The notes: generated by a model not told the origin, from the letters alone. A stretch of 64,000 bases of DNA from Lentimicrobium sp. (GCA_019429275.1 JAHYJC010000001.1:62001-126000); one strand, 5' to 3'; numbered from the stretch's first letter, positions 9,436-18,730 are shown. Translations and numbers: made by a program.

Positions 9436-9480
9436 TTCAGGGACATAAATATAAATGACTGTATATAAAATTATGAGCCA

Positions 9481-11328
9481 ATGAAGATCAGGAATGTAAT
9501 TGTGATGATTAGTTTACTCCTGGCAAATATTGCCCTGTTTGGGCAAGAGATTGAATTCAGGGCTACAGCCAAAGAAGTGGTTTCGGTTGGTGAACAGTTC
9601 AGGCTAATATACAGCATCAATGGCCAGGCTTCAGGATTCAGGAGTCCGGTTATAAAGAACTTTTCGATACTCAACGGGCCCAATCAATCGCAAAGTACCA
9701 GTATGCAAATCATCAACGGACAAGTCAGCCGTTCTGTTGAATACTCATTTACTTATATACTACAGGCTACATCAGAGGGTACATTTACCATACTTCCGGC
9801 ATCAGTTAATGTTGATGGAAAAACCTATCAATCCAATCCGGTCACCATCAAGGTTATCAAAGGCAAAAATACTCAGGCGCCTCAACAAAATAACCAGCAA
9901 AATGCGGCCCCGACATCGGGAGATATTACCGCAAATGATCTTTTTGTCAGAGCTGTGACAAGTAAGTCAAATCCAACGCAGGGGGAACAAATCATAGTTA
10001 CCTATAAACTTTATACCCGTGTTCCCGTTGCAGAATACAGCATAACCCGGGCGCCATCTACTGCCGGTTTCTGGCTACAGGATCTGATAAAGGACAGTAA
10101 AAAACTAAATCAATACCGCGAAACAATTGAAGGGAAAGAGTATGTTGTTGCTGAAATCAAAAAAGACGCTCTTTTTGCACAGAAATCAGGAACACTAACC
10201 ATAGAACCACTGGAGATGGATGTGCTTGCACAGGTTGAGCGCAAAGTTGCCAGAAGAAACTTCAACGATCCTTTCTTCGACAGCTTTTTCAATGATAGTT
10301 TTCTTGGAAGTACTTATCAGAATGTTAAGAAAACCATTCGATCAAATGATTTGAGAATAAATGTGAAGCCTTTGCCTGAACAAACCCGGCCCGGCGGTTA
10401 CACAGGCGGTGTGGGTGAGTTTAACATCAATGCCGCAATCGATCGGGAACAGCTTAAAGCCAACGAGGCACTCACCCTCAGATTTACAGTAACGGGTAAA
10501 GGCAACATTAAACTGATTGAAAAACCCGCCATTGTATTTCCGCCTGATTTTGAGGTATATGATCCCAGAATCACTGACAATATAACTGCATCGTCTAACG
10601 GTGTTTCGGGCAGCAGAAATTTTGAATACCTTATTATTCCAAGAAATGCGGGCAAATACAATCTCAAACCCATTAATTTTTCGTACTTTGACCTTTCGAG
10701 CCAAAGCTACAAGACCATTTCAACTAAGGGTTTTGATATTACAGTTGAAAAGGGTGATGGAAGATCGTCTGATATCATCGCTTCAACCGATAAGGAAGAT
10801 TTCAGGTACATTGGTTCAGACGTAAGATTTATTAAAACCGGAAGCATTAAACTTTCGGCAATTGCTGATTATTTTTTCGGAAGCAGGGCATTTTATATCT
10901 GGCTGTTAACTGTTCCGCTGCTTTTTGCCCTTTTTATCATTATTTGGCGTAAGGAACTTAAGAAAAGAAGCAATGTTGCCTTTATGAAAACCAAAAAGGC
11001 AACCGGTGTTGCGCGCAAAAGACTTAAAACAGCCGAGCGTTTTATGAAACAAGGCAAGCATGAGGAATTCTGGGCCGAAACTTCTAATGCTTTGTGGGGG
11101 TATATGAGCGATAAATTTAACATTCCACGTGCCTCACTATCAATAGATTCAGTGAATGGCGCCCTGAAATCAAAAAATGTAAAAAAAGAGCTTATTGACG
11201 AGTTTATTGCAATCCTCAATAAGTGCGAATTTGCAAGATTTGCGCCAGGAAATAAAACACAGGCAATGGATGAAATTTTCAAACAATCCATTCAAGCAAT
11301 TACAAAGACAGAACAAGAACTCAAATAA
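9481..11328 (+). CDS. batD: BatD, oxygen-tolerance membrane protein
   Basis: The 615-residue protein has a signal peptide (to about residue 21), a long periplasmic region of repeated beta-sandwich-like segments matching the BatD pattern, one membrane helix at about 464-486 and a cytoplasmic tail of roughly 130 residues. It lies 45 bp after batC and 26 bp before batE. The family is defined by operon membership; no enzymatic motif is visible. Confidence 0.9.
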   Translation: MKIRNVIVMISLLLANIALFGQEIEFRATAKEVVSVGEQFRLIYSINGQASGFRSPVIKNFSILNGPNQSQSTSMQIINGQVSRSVEYSFTYILQATSEGTFTILPASVNVDGKTYQSNPVTIKVIKGKNTQAPQQNNQQNAAPTSGDITANDLFVRAVTSKSNPTQGEQIIVTYKLYTRVPVAEYSITRAPSTAGFWLQDLIKDSKKLNQYRETIEGKEYVVAEIKKDALFAQKSGTLTIEPLEMDVLAQVERKVARRNFNDPFFDSFFNDSFLGSTYQNVKKTIRSNDLRINVKPLPEQTRPGGYTGGVGEFNINAAIDREQLKANEALTLRFTVTGKGNIKLIEKPAIVFPPDFEVYDPRITDNITASSNGVSGSRNFEYLIIPRNAGKYNLKPINFSYFDLSSQSYKTISTKGFDITVEKGDGRSSDIIASTDKEDFRYIGSDVRFIKTGSIKLSAIADYFFGSRAFYIWLLTVPLLFALFIIIWRKELKKRSNVAFMKTKKATGVARKRLKTAERFMKQGKHEEFWAETSNALWGYMSDKFNIPRASLSIDSVNGALKSKNVKKELIDEFIAILNKCEFARFAPGNKTQAMDEIFKQSIQAITKTEQELK

Positions 11329-11354
11329 AATACACAATCAAAAAACATATCCAA

Positions 11355-12110
11355 ATGAGCAAAAGAGCAACGCTGCTATTTTTCCTGCTTATCAGCAATA
11401 TGCTTTTGATAGCTGGCAGCCAGGATGATTTTGATAAAGCCAACAAAGCCTATATGGCAGGTTTTTATAGCAATGCGATTGCCATTTATGAAGAAATTCT
11501 GGTTACAGGAAGGACTTCACCCGAACTGTATTATAACCTTGGAAATGCATATTTTAAAAATGATCAGCTTCCTGAAAGTATTCTGAATTTTGAAAGAGCC
11601 ATTAAACTTGATCCGGGTAACGAAGATTACCTTTATAACCTCAGAATTGCAAATAATAAGCTGATTGATAAAATAGATACGCTTCCGGAACTTTTTTATA
11701 TCACGTGGTGGAATTCTCTGAAATACAGATTATCGGCAAACCATTGGGCCTTACTTGCCCTTATTTCGTTTACCCTGGTTTTTATTTTGATTACAATATT
11801 TTTATTGTCAAGGACTGTACTTCTGAAAAGAATACTCTTTTATGGCGGTATCCTATTTATTCTGGTTCATATTCTTGCCGGAATAATGGCATGGCAAACC
11901 TATGCTGAAGCAAGAAACAGAAATTCAGCCATTGTTTTTGCTCCAAGTCTTCCTGTTAAAAGTTCTCCCGATGAAAGCAGCATTGACCTCTTTGTGATTC
12001 ACGAAGGGCTCAAAGTGCAGATTATCGATAACATTGGAGATTGGAATGAGATTCGGCTTGAAAATGGAAGCAAAGGCTGGATAAAATCCGAAAAGATTCA
12101 ACGCATCTGA
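11355..12110 (+). CDS. batE: BatE, TPR and SH3-domain membrane protein
   Basis: The 251-residue protein shows a signal peptide, two or more TPR motifs between about residues 25 and 100 (YYNLGNAYFKND), two membrane helices near 131-152 and 161-180, and a C-terminal bacterial SH3-like domain (about 190-250) ending GSKGWIKSEKIQRI. It closes the eight-gene Bat cluster. TPR plus SH3 suggests peptidoglycan or protein docking, but this is inference. Confidence 0.9.
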   Translation: MSKRATLLFFLLISNMLLIAGSQDDFDKANKAYMAGFYSNAIAIYEEILVTGRTSPELYYNLGNAYFKNDQLPESILNFERAIKLDPGNEDYLYNLRIANNKLIDKIDTLPELFYITWWNSLKYRLSANHWALLALISFTLVFILITIFLLSRTVLLKRILFYGGILFILVHILAGIMAWQTYAEARNRNSAIVFAPSLPVKSSPDESSIDLFVIHEGLKVQIIDNIGDWNEIRLENGSKGWIKSEKIQRI

Positions 12111-12152
12111 CAATCTTATCCTCTGATAATTATTGGGTTAATAAAAGTTTCA

Positions 12153-12602
12153 ATGGAAGATCAACAGGAATACCTCCCGGTAAGAATTATGAAAATGGTT
12201 AAAGAACTTCACAAGAGGGGTTATAACCATTTGTATTTATTTTCGGGAATGTCTCCTACGGGAATGAGCTGGCGATATATTATTGGTTTGACTCAAAATA
12301 ATAAATGGCCAACTGAAATTTATCTGGTAAGACATAGTGTTGGAACCGAAGGCGAAGTGGAATGGACTAAGGATAACTCAACCATAGAGTCATTGGCAAA
12401 TGGATTTGAGTTGTTTTATTCAAAACAACTGGCACCTGCCAAATCAGCACCTACCGAATATTCAATCTGGTATGATCATTTAATTGATTCACTTCAACCA
12501 AATAAACTTTTGATATTTTTTGCCGATGGGCCTACCGATGATGATTACAAACTCACTCAAGTACCTGGGTTTGACATAAAAATGTATAGCAAATACAGTT
12601 GA
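12153..12602 (+). CDS. Hypothetical protein, 149 residues
   Basis: I do not recognise this family. The protein is soluble, without signal peptide or membrane segment, and mixed alpha/beta in appearance: an N-terminal helix (MKMVKELHKRG), a strand LYLFSGM, and a central WRYIIGL. The C-terminal part contains LLIFFADG. It begins 42 bp after batE on the same strand, so co-transcription is possible but not shown. Codon use looks like that of its neighbours, supporting a real gene. No function is proposed. Confidence 0.7.
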   Translation: MEDQQEYLPVRIMKMVKELHKRGYNHLYLFSGMSPTGMSWRYIIGLTQNNKWPTEIYLVRHSVGTEGEVEWTKDNSTIESLANGFELFYSKQLAPAKSAPTEYSIWYDHLIDSLQPNKLLIFFADGPTDDDYKLTQVPGFDIKMYSKYS

Positions 12603-12728
12603 TCAATTAGATAAAAAGCTGGATTTTGAAATTGACCTTGAGTTGTATTCCTCAAAATAATCTTTTCATAACCTTAATTTCAATTTTATGATATTGATAT
12701 ACAGTTTATTAACATTATTTACCCTGGT

Positions 12729-13334
12729 TTAATTCCTTATTAAATTCATTTCGATATCATCAAGTATTCCCGGATTAATTTTAAGCCGATCGCAAGTATA
12801 TGCTTTTAGTTCCTTGTATGAAATATCATAATCAGAGAGCATTTGAGAAGCCGCCAGTAAATCCATAACCAGTTTTCTTTTTGCCTTTTCAACATGTGGA
12901 GCCAGGTTATTAAATTCTAATTCTTCTTTGGTATATTCAATTCCCGTGAGAGGAAGTAAATCACTGCTTTTAAAATTTATAGGAAGCTGAATTGATCGCA
13001 AAACCGAATCATCTTCAAAAAAAGTTGTGTTCGCATTACATATATAATTCTCCATTTCAAGCATTCCCTTGGAAACTGCAAAGTTTAAGTAATCATTCTT
13101 ATAGGAAGCTACTACTTTTGTGAAAAAGGAAACGGGTATCACAAATTTGCATGTTCCGGAAGTTCTGGCTTCCAAAACCTGAAATAATCCGGGAGTCGAT
13201 AATTCAATACAGCCTTTTTTGACTGTAACTTCACACATCAGGACTTTCTTTTTGCCTTTGTTAAGTTTCTGAACAATTTTCAAACGATTGAGTATCTGAC
13301 TCAGTCCTTCTGTTTCTATTAAAAACGTTACCAT
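12729..13334 (-). CDS. Stand-alone sliding-clamp-like domain protein
   Basis: The 201-residue protein resembles one domain of the DnaN beta clamp. It has an N-terminal strand then helix (MVTFLIETEGLSQILNRLKI), paired strands with a short turn (EVTVKKGCIELSTPG), a strand-helix unit of the type VIPVSFFTKVVASY, further strands (YLNFAVSKGMLEMENY), and a closing LPINFKSSDLLPL that matches the clamp's LP...F..L turn. That accounts for about 125 residues; the remainder is helical. A real clamp carries three such domains per chain, so this is not the processivity factor. Recognition is from pattern only. It has no close same-strand neighbour. Confidence 0.6.
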   Translation of the reverse strand: MVTFLIETEGLSQILNRLKIVQKLNKGKKKVLMCEVTVKKGCIELSTPGLFQVLEARTSGTCKFVIPVSFFTKVVASYKNDYLNFAVSKGMLEMENYICNANTTFFEDDSVLRSIQLPINFKSSDLLPLTGIEYTKEELEFNNLAPHVEKAKRKLVMDLLAASQMLSDYDISYKELKAYTCDRLKINPGILDDIEMNLIRN

Positions 13335-13601
13335 GAGAATATTTTTTTACAAAAGATTTTTATCGATTCGAAACGTAATCTATAAATGAAAAACCTTGAA
13401 TATGAGGGTTTAAGTAAGAAAGACAAGCACTAAAGCGTGCAAATAAGATTGGTTTTATATTTCAGTTTCTCATTAGCTGAACCCGGATCAGGATTACATC
13501 AATGCTTTAAACACTATAAAATTCGCCAATAGAATAACCCGATTTGCAATTGTTAATAATTTTTCCGTCAACTCTTTAAGTGCTTATAAATGAAATTGTT
13601 T

Positions 13602-14414
13602 CTAATCATTTGTCGTTGGCTTTGAAAGTTTCAGAATTTTGAATGCTCCCCTGGCTACAATAAAGAAAACAATTGTACCAATAATAAGGTCGGGATATTT
13701 TGAATTTGTAATGTAAACAAGCACTCCTGCCAGAATAACTCCCAGATTTACGATTACATCGTTTGATGTGAAAATCATACTGGCCTGCATGTGAGCCTCC
13801 CTGCTTTTACTTTTTTGAAGCAAATACAAACTCAATCCGTTGCCGATTAAAGCCAAAATCGAAATTATAATCATTGTCTGGAATGCAGGCACCTCATCAA
13901 ATCCAGCAAATCGCCTAATAACTTCAACAAGACCCATGGCTGCCAGGGTGAACTGAAAATACCCCGCAATTTTTGCAATGTTCTTCTTTCTGAGCGTGGT
14001 TTTACCGACTGCAATCAGAGCAAGACCATAAACAATGCTGTCAGCAAGCATATCCAGACTGTCGGCCACAAGCCCCATTGACTTTGAAATAATTCCGGTG
14101 GTAAGTTCCAGAACAAAGAAGAAAAAATTTATAAACAAAACCTTCCAGAGTAATTTTTGTTGAAGACTGGTGTTGTGGCTTTTTGCTGAATAATTTTCAA
14201 TCTTAACAGTTTCAATAACTGAAGCATCAAACTTCATGTTTTCAATACGTTGAAATATTTTGCTGTGATTTTCAGTATGAAAAACCGTCAACCGCCTGTT
14301 AGGAATATCAAAATCCAGTGATTTTATATTGGTCAGATCGGCAAGTTCCATCCTAATCATCTGTTCTTCAGATGGACAATCCATTTTTGCTATTTTGAAA
14401 ATCGTTTTTTGCAT
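13602..14414 (-). CDS. CDF-family cation transporter with N-terminal HMA-like domain
   Basis: Residues 1-70 form a ferredoxin-like metal-associated domain with KMDCPSEEQ; residues 85-260 carry about six membrane helices of the cation diffusion facilitator family. In TM2 the usual zinc-site His is Asp (DSLDMLAD), and in TM5 the His is missing while Asp and Asn remain (SNDVIVN). The C-terminal cytoplasmic domain of typical CDF exporters is absent. Substrate may therefore not be zinc; metal specificity is unknown. A TACATTTG box lies 56 bp upstream. Length (270) suits this short HMA-fused subgroup. Confidence 0.82.
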   Translation of the reverse strand: MQKTIFKIAKMDCPSEEQMIRMELADLTNIKSLDFDIPNRRLTVFHTENHSKIFQRIENMKFDASVIETVKIENYSAKSHNTSLQQKLLWKVLFINFFFFVLELTTGIISKSMGLVADSLDMLADSIVYGLALIAVGKTTLRKKNIAKIAGYFQFTLAAMGLVEVIRRFAGFDEVPAFQTMIIISILALIGNGLSLYLLQKSKSREAHMQASMIFTSNDVIVNLGVILAGVLVYITNSKYPDLIIGTIVFFIVARGAFKILKLSKPTTND

Positions 14415-14759
14415 TTTTCTTTTATGGTGGGTGTTTTTGTCTGGATGACCAGAAAATTAATTTATAGAGCAAATGTAGGTTTTGCAGATGAACGGTGACA
14501 TTTTGAATGATAAAAAGTAATAAAAAATGATCCTGAAAAAATATCCTGACACCGGAGCCAAGCGTACTGGATATAATCTTTTTATTACGAAAACCAGATT
14601 ATTTGCTAAATTAAAACAGTTTTATAAAACTTATTGTTAACTAGAAACAGAAAAATAACTTGGCAATAAGTGTATCATCACTAAAATTAAATATTCACAC
14701 AATGGCAATTAATTCGATTAAATTCATAAATTTACATTCTAACTTAACATCTGCAAAAG
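14415..14759. other. Divergent intergenic region with one recognisable promoter box
   Basis: This 345-bp gap lies between the minus-strand transporter and the plus-strand TonB-like gene. It holds a TACATTTG box on the minus strand (14477-14470). Nothing like a gene, hairpin terminator or repeat is evident in the remainder, which becomes AT-rich toward 14640-14750. Confidence 0.5.
14470..14477 (-). promoter_or_regulatory. Putative -7 box TACATTTG for the cation transporter
   Basis: The minus strand reads TACATTTG, a match to TAnnTTTG, ending 55 nt before the transporter ATG. Confidence 0.45.
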
Positions 14760-15569
14760 ATGAAAAGGTTGATACTCTTACTGGCCATACCAACTTTTTG
14801 CGCCTATTTGCTTAATGCTCAGGAGTTTAATCCAGCTTCTCCTGCAGGAGGTAAAAGCCAGCTTAAATATTTTATTGAACAGGAATTGATATACCCGGAA
14901 ATAGCTTTTTTAAAAAAAACAGAAGGTAAGTCCACCTTAAAATATAAACTTAACGAAAACGGACAAATAACATTCATCAAATTTACAGGCAGCTTATCTC
15001 AAGAAACAGATCAGGAAACGCTAAGAATTTTCAATATGCTTGAATGGGAACCTGCAACATTAATTGGCATTCCGGTAGCTGATTCCGGCACTTTTACGAT
15101 AGATTATAACATAAAGCATTACAAACGTTTATGTAAAAAAAGAGGGTACTCTTTACACCTTTACCCATATGAGCCAACTGACACAACAGGTACAATATTT
15201 TACTACAGAAATCTTGACACAGCTCCCTATCCGATATTCACAAATCAAGGTATAAATCTGGCCGGGTTTATAGCTGCAAACCTCAAATATCCGGAAGCGG
15301 CCATAAAACAAAATCTAAGTGGAACTGTTAAATTGGCCTTCGTCGTTGAACCACACGGAAAAATCTCCAATATGAAAATTCTGAATTCACTGGGTGCAGG
15401 CTGCAATGAAGAGGCAATCAGAATTGTGAGGCTTATCAAGTGGATGCCCGGCATAAAAGATGAGCTAGCTGTTCGAACCCGAATGAGTATTTCAATAAAT
15501 TTTAACCTTGAAAGTGGTCCTGACGGACTTTTTAATCCAAATATCAAATCAAGTTACGGAGGCTATTAA
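14760..15569 (+). CDS. Secreted protein with two TonB C-terminal-like domains
   Basis: After a signal peptide (MKRLILLLAIPTFCAYLLNA) the 269-residue protein holds two TonB_C-type units: residues about 30-115 (IEQELIYPEIAFLKKTEGKSTL... LRIFNMLEWEPA) and about 160-250 (NLKYPEAAIKQNLSGTVKL... IVRLIKWMPG). Each has the characteristic YP-x-A-...-G-x-V/T opening and a W-x-P near the end; the second is closer to consensus. There is no membrane anchor or proline-rich spacer, so it is not a classical energy transducer. The DUF3078 gene follows after 17 bp, suggesting joint transcription. Confidence 0.82.
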   Translation: MKRLILLLAIPTFCAYLLNAQEFNPASPAGGKSQLKYFIEQELIYPEIAFLKKTEGKSTLKYKLNENGQITFIKFTGSLSQETDQETLRIFNMLEWEPATLIGIPVADSGTFTIDYNIKHYKRLCKKRGYSLHLYPYEPTDTTGTIFYYRNLDTAPYPIFTNQGINLAGFIAANLKYPEAAIKQNLSGTVKLAFVVEPHGKISNMKILNSLGAGCNEEAIRIVRLIKWMPGIKDELAVRTRMSISINFNLESGPDGLFNPNIKSSYGGY

Positions 15570-15586
15570 TCATTAATCTTTACACT

Positions 15587-16492
15587 ATGCAAAAACTTTG
15601 TTTTACAGTTATTCTTTCGCTGTTGATTGCGACAGGAACAATTGCCCAAACTGCAGATACCACTCAACTGTGGACTCAGGGCTTCAAAACTTCACTTTCT
15701 TTTTCTCAGGTATCGCTTACCAATTGGGCAGCTGGAGGAGAAAATAGCTTTGGCGGAAATTCATTTCTGAATTTATTTGCCAATCTTAAACGTGGAAAAT
15801 CTACCTGGGATAATTCTTTAGATATGGCTTATGGTTTGATAAAACTCGGAGACGCCGGAGTCAGAAAAAGCGATGATAAAATAGACCTGGTTTCGAAATA
15901 TGGCTATAACATTTTTCACAAAAATTTATTTCTGAGTGCAAATTTTAGCTTTAAGACTCAGTTTGATGATGGATATAAATATTTCCCCAACGATTCATCT
16001 GTGCTGATTTCGAAATTTATGGCCCCTGCATACATCATGCTGGGACTTGGTTTGGATTACAAACCCTACCCTTTTCTATCCATCTCCCTATTGCCAATCA
16101 CTGGTCGCTTAACTATTGTAAATGACAAGTTGCTTTCAGATCAGGGAGCTTACGGAGTTGATCCGGGAAAGACAATCCGGCCTGAATTTGGAGCTGCTTT
16201 TAAGGCTGTTCTTGAAAAAGACCTGGTTACCAATATCAGTTTGAAAAGCAAACTGGAGCTGTTCTCTAATTATCTAGATCAGCCGCAAAATGTTGACATC
16301 AACTGGGAGGCACTTTTGCTGATGAAGGTAAATAAATACATCACAACCAATATTGGATTCCAGACCATCTACGATCATGACATTATGATAATCGACAAAG
16401 ACAACAGAAAAGGTCCGCGTACCCAGTTCAAACAGACCTTTGGCGTTGGATTTACCTATTCGATTTCAGGAGTGAAAGCAACCATAAATTAA
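15587..16492 (+). CDS. DUF3078 outer-membrane protein
   Basis: The 301-residue protein has a signal peptide ending near TIAQ, then the DUF3078 hallmark FSQVSLTNWAAGGENS at about residues 41-56. The rest is alternating hydrophobic/aromatic strands and ends in FTYSISGVKATIN, as expected for an outer-membrane beta-barrel. The family is widespread in Bacteroidota and has no assigned function. It probably shares a transcript with the TonB_C protein upstream. Confidence 0.9.
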   Translation: MQKLCFTVILSLLIATGTIAQTADTTQLWTQGFKTSLSFSQVSLTNWAAGGENSFGGNSFLNLFANLKRGKSTWDNSLDMAYGLIKLGDAGVRKSDDKIDLVSKYGYNIFHKNLFLSANFSFKTQFDDGYKYFPNDSSVLISKFMAPAYIMLGLGLDYKPYPFLSISLLPITGRLTIVNDKLLSDQGAYGVDPGKTIRPEFGAAFKAVLEKDLVTNISLKSKLELFSNYLDQPQNVDINWEALLLMKVNKYITTNIGFQTIYDHDIMIIDKDNRKGPRTQFKQTFGVGFTYSISGVKATIN

Positions 16493-16531
16493 CAATAACT
16501 CACCCTTTATTAACCTTAAAAACAAACCATT

Positions 16532-16948
16532 ATGAAAATGTTAGACGAATTCAAAGCTTTTGTAATGCGTGGCAACGTTGTTGACATGGCCGTAGGTATC
16601 ATCATTGGTGGTGCTTTTGGAAAAATTATTTCATCCTTTGTGGCCGATGTATTAATGCCACCCATTGGACTACTTCTTGGAGGCCTTGATTTCAAGGATA
16701 TGGTTTACACCATGAAAGAAGCTGTAATGGCAGGCACTGAAGTTGTTACCCCCGCGGTCACCATTAATTATGGATTGTTCATCCAAAATATTGTTGATTT
16801 TCTGATCATTGCATTTGCAATTTTCATGGCCATAAGATATATTAACTCAATGAAGAAGGAGGAAGAGCCTGCAGCTCCTGAAGCTCCTCCTGCTCCTACA
16901 AAAGAGGAAACTCTTCTCGCTGAAATCCGTGATTTATTGAAAAAATAA
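16532..16948 (+). CDS. mscL: Large-conductance mechanosensitive channel
   Basis: The 138-residue product matches MscL from end to end: N-terminal [21 protein letters not shown] with the first membrane helix to about residue 45, a periplasmic loop, a second helix ([19 protein letters not shown]), and an acidic/proline-rich C-terminus ending in the conserved [11 protein letters not shown] bundle helix. It opens under membrane tension to release solutes during osmotic downshift. A strong hairpin follows the stop. Confidence 0.97.
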   Translation: MKMLDEFKAFVMRGNVVDMAVGIIIGGAFGKIISSFVADVLMPPIGLLLGGLDFKDMVYTMKEAVMAGTEVVTPAVTINYGLFIQNIVDFLIIAFAIFMAIRYINSMKKEEEPAAPEAPPAPTKEETLLAEIRDLLKK

Positions 16949-16971
16949 TTTTATAACATCTAACTTTTTTA

Positions 16972-17002
16972 CCAATGGCTGCTTCACAAGAGCAGCCATT
17001 GG
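16972..17002 (+). terminator. Hairpin downstream of mscL
   Basis: A perfect 12-bp stem, CCAATGGCTGCT with AGCAGCCATTGG, encloses a 7-nt loop 24 nt after the mscL stop. The following CATTTATT is only weakly T-rich, so termination efficiency is uncertain. Confidence 0.55.
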
Positions 17003-17076
17003 CATTTATTCCAAGGTGGGGTTCAATCATGCATGGATTGAAATATTGCTGTTTCAAAACTTTTCCGCTACAAGAC

Positions 17077-17112
17077 CAAAACAAAAATAAAAGGCCTCCT
17101 TTTGGGAAGCCT
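17077..17112 (-). terminator. Intrinsic terminator of rocD
   Basis: On the minus strand AGGCTTCC pairs with GGAGGCCT around an AAAAG-type loop with one mismatch, followed by a T-rich tail (TTTATTTTTGTTTT). It starts 28 nt after the rocD stop. Confidence 0.75.
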
Positions 17113-17140
17113 CAGATAATTTTAAAACCTTAATGACATA

Positions 17141-18364
17141 TTATTCAAATGACAGAATTGATTTCTTTATTCTCTCGATTGCTTCACGCAATTCTTCCTC
17201 TGTAATGACAAGAGGTGGAGCAAACCTGATGATATCTCCGTGAGTTGGTTTGGCAAGTAATCCATTCTCCTTCATTTTCAGGCAGACATCCCACGCTTCT
17301 TTCCCGTTTTTGGGTCTGATAACGACAGCATTGAGCAAACCTTTTCCACGAACAAGTGCTATCATTTCAGTTTTAAGGGCACTTAGTTCTTCACGGAAAA
17401 TTTTACCAAGGTATTCAGCCCTTTCAGCAAGTTTTTCATCAGTAACTACCTTAAGCGCTTCCATTGCAACACGCGCTGCAATCGGATTTCCACCAAAAGT
17501 TGAACCATGTTCACCTGGTTTAATGCATAGCATAATATAATCATCAGCCAGGACAGCCGAAACCGGATAAACTCCGCCTGAAAGTGCTTTGCCAAGGATA
17601 AGAATATCAGGCCGTACATTTTCATGATCACATGCCAGCAATCTCCCAGTTCTGGCAATCCCTGTCTGCACTTCATCGGCAATAAACAAAACGTTTTTTG
17701 ATTTACACATTTCGGCTGCTTTTGCCAGATAACCTTCGTCAGGAACAAATACGCCAGCCTCTCCCTGAATTGGCTCTACAAGAAAACCTGCCACGTTTGG
17801 ATCTTTAAGTGCTTCTTTAAGAGCGTTCAAATCATTATAAGGTATTTTAATAAATCCGGGAGTGAAAGGACCAAATCCACTGTATGAATCCGGATCAGTC
17901 GACATGGAAACAATCGTAATTGTGCGACCATGGAAGTTGCCATCGCAAACAATTATTTTAGCCTGATCTTCGGGTACGCCCTTTTTCAGGTAAGCCCATT
18001 TCCGGCAAAGTTTGAGGGCAGTTTCATCGGCTTCAGCTCCGGTATTCATCGGAAGCACCTTATCGTAACCGAAATATTCGGTAATGAACTTTTCGTAAAC
18101 GCCCAATGAATCATTAAAAAATGCACGAGAGGTCAATGTCATTTTTGAAGCCTGTTCTGTTAAAGCTCCAATAATTCTGGGATGGCAATGACCTTGATTT
18201 ACAGCTGAATAAGCTGATAAGAAATCAAAATATTCTTTTCCTTCAACATCCCAAACGCGGGCGCCCTCTCCTTTTGCCAAAACGACAGGTAGCGGATGAT
18301 AATTGTGCGCTCCGTATTTGTCTTCCAGATGCATCAATTGTTCAGATGACAAAAATTCATTCAT
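17141..18364 (-). CDS. rocD: Ornithine aminotransferase
   Basis: The 407-residue protein is a class-III PLP aminotransferase closest in pattern to ornithine-oxo-acid aminotransferase: N-terminal [26 protein letters not shown], the cofactor region [17 protein letters not shown], the FHGRT motif, ADEVQTG, and the Schiff-base Lys in ILGKALSGG. It converts ornithine and 2-oxoglutarate to glutamate semialdehyde and glutamate, linking arginine and proline metabolism. It is monocistronic, with its own -7 box and terminator. Confidence 0.93.
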   Translation of the reverse strand: MNEFLSSEQLMHLEDKYGAHNYHPLPVVLAKGEGARVWDVEGKEYFDFLSAYSAVNQGHCHPRIIGALTEQASKMTLTSRAFFNDSLGVYEKFITEYFGYDKVLPMNTGAEADETALKLCRKWAYLKKGVPEDQAKIIVCDGNFHGRTITIVSMSTDPDSYSGFGPFTPGFIKIPYNDLNALKEALKDPNVAGFLVEPIQGEAGVFVPDEGYLAKAAEMCKSKNVLFIADEVQTGIARTGRLLACDHENVRPDILILGKALSGGVYPVSAVLADDYIMLCIKPGEHGSTFGGNPIAARVAMEALKVVTDEKLAERAEYLGKIFREELSALKTEMIALVRGKGLLNAVVIRPKNGKEAWDVCLKMKENGLLAKPTHGDIIRFAPPLVITEEELREAIERIKKSILSFE

Positions 18365-18412
18365 AATTGAAATTATTTATAGTGTTTAAAATAGAATTTT
18401 TTGATTACCCTG

Positions 18413-18420
18413 CAAAGATA
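18413..18420 (-). promoter_or_regulatory. Putative -7 box TATCTTTG for rocD
   Basis: The minus strand reads TATCTTTG 48 nt upstream of the rocD ATG. Confidence 0.5.
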
Positions 18421-18683
18421 TGACTTTAACCATGTCAGTTTTAAAAGTGTTGAAATTTTGTTATTTAGAAATAACATATTTATTCATTTTTCATGTATTC
18501 TGGCTGATAGTTATTAAGTTAGTGTATAAATATTGGATGATCATGAAAAATAGAAGCTTAATAAAACTGCTGATAAAAGCATTTTTACAAAAATCTGCTT
18601 TCACTGTTTTCCGATTTTTTGGCTGTTTAAAAAAGAATTATTTCTGCACTGAAGATGTTCATCAATTTTGAGACATTTGTTTG

Positions 18684-18691
18684 TATTTTTG
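18684..18691 (+). promoter_or_regulatory. Putative -7 box TATTTTTG for the lipoprotein gene
   Basis: TATTTTTG lies 39 nt upstream of the ATG at 18731. A TTTTG occurs further upstream at 18666-18670, but its spacing is short for a -33 element. Confidence 0.45.
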
Positions 18692-18730
18692 AACCTTGCT
18701 GTTAAGACAAATCTTTTGAATCCATGTAAA

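Larger units (their letters stand above)
18365..18730. other. Divergent intergenic region
   Basis: This 366-bp AT-rich gap separates rocD from a lipoprotein gene. It contains oppositely directed -7 boxes at 18413-18420 (minus) and 18684-18691 (plus). An 83-codon plus-strand frame at 18420-18671 is judged spurious. No hairpin or repeat was found. Confidence 0.5.

Noticed and set aside
10342-10704. 120-codon minus-strand frame
   Set aside because: Antisense to batD; no independent support.
18420-18671. 83-codon plus-strand frame between rocD and the lipoprotein gene
   Set aside because: Very AT-rich, Leu/Ile/Phe/Lys-biased, begins inside the rocD promoter box and has no motif or neighbour support.
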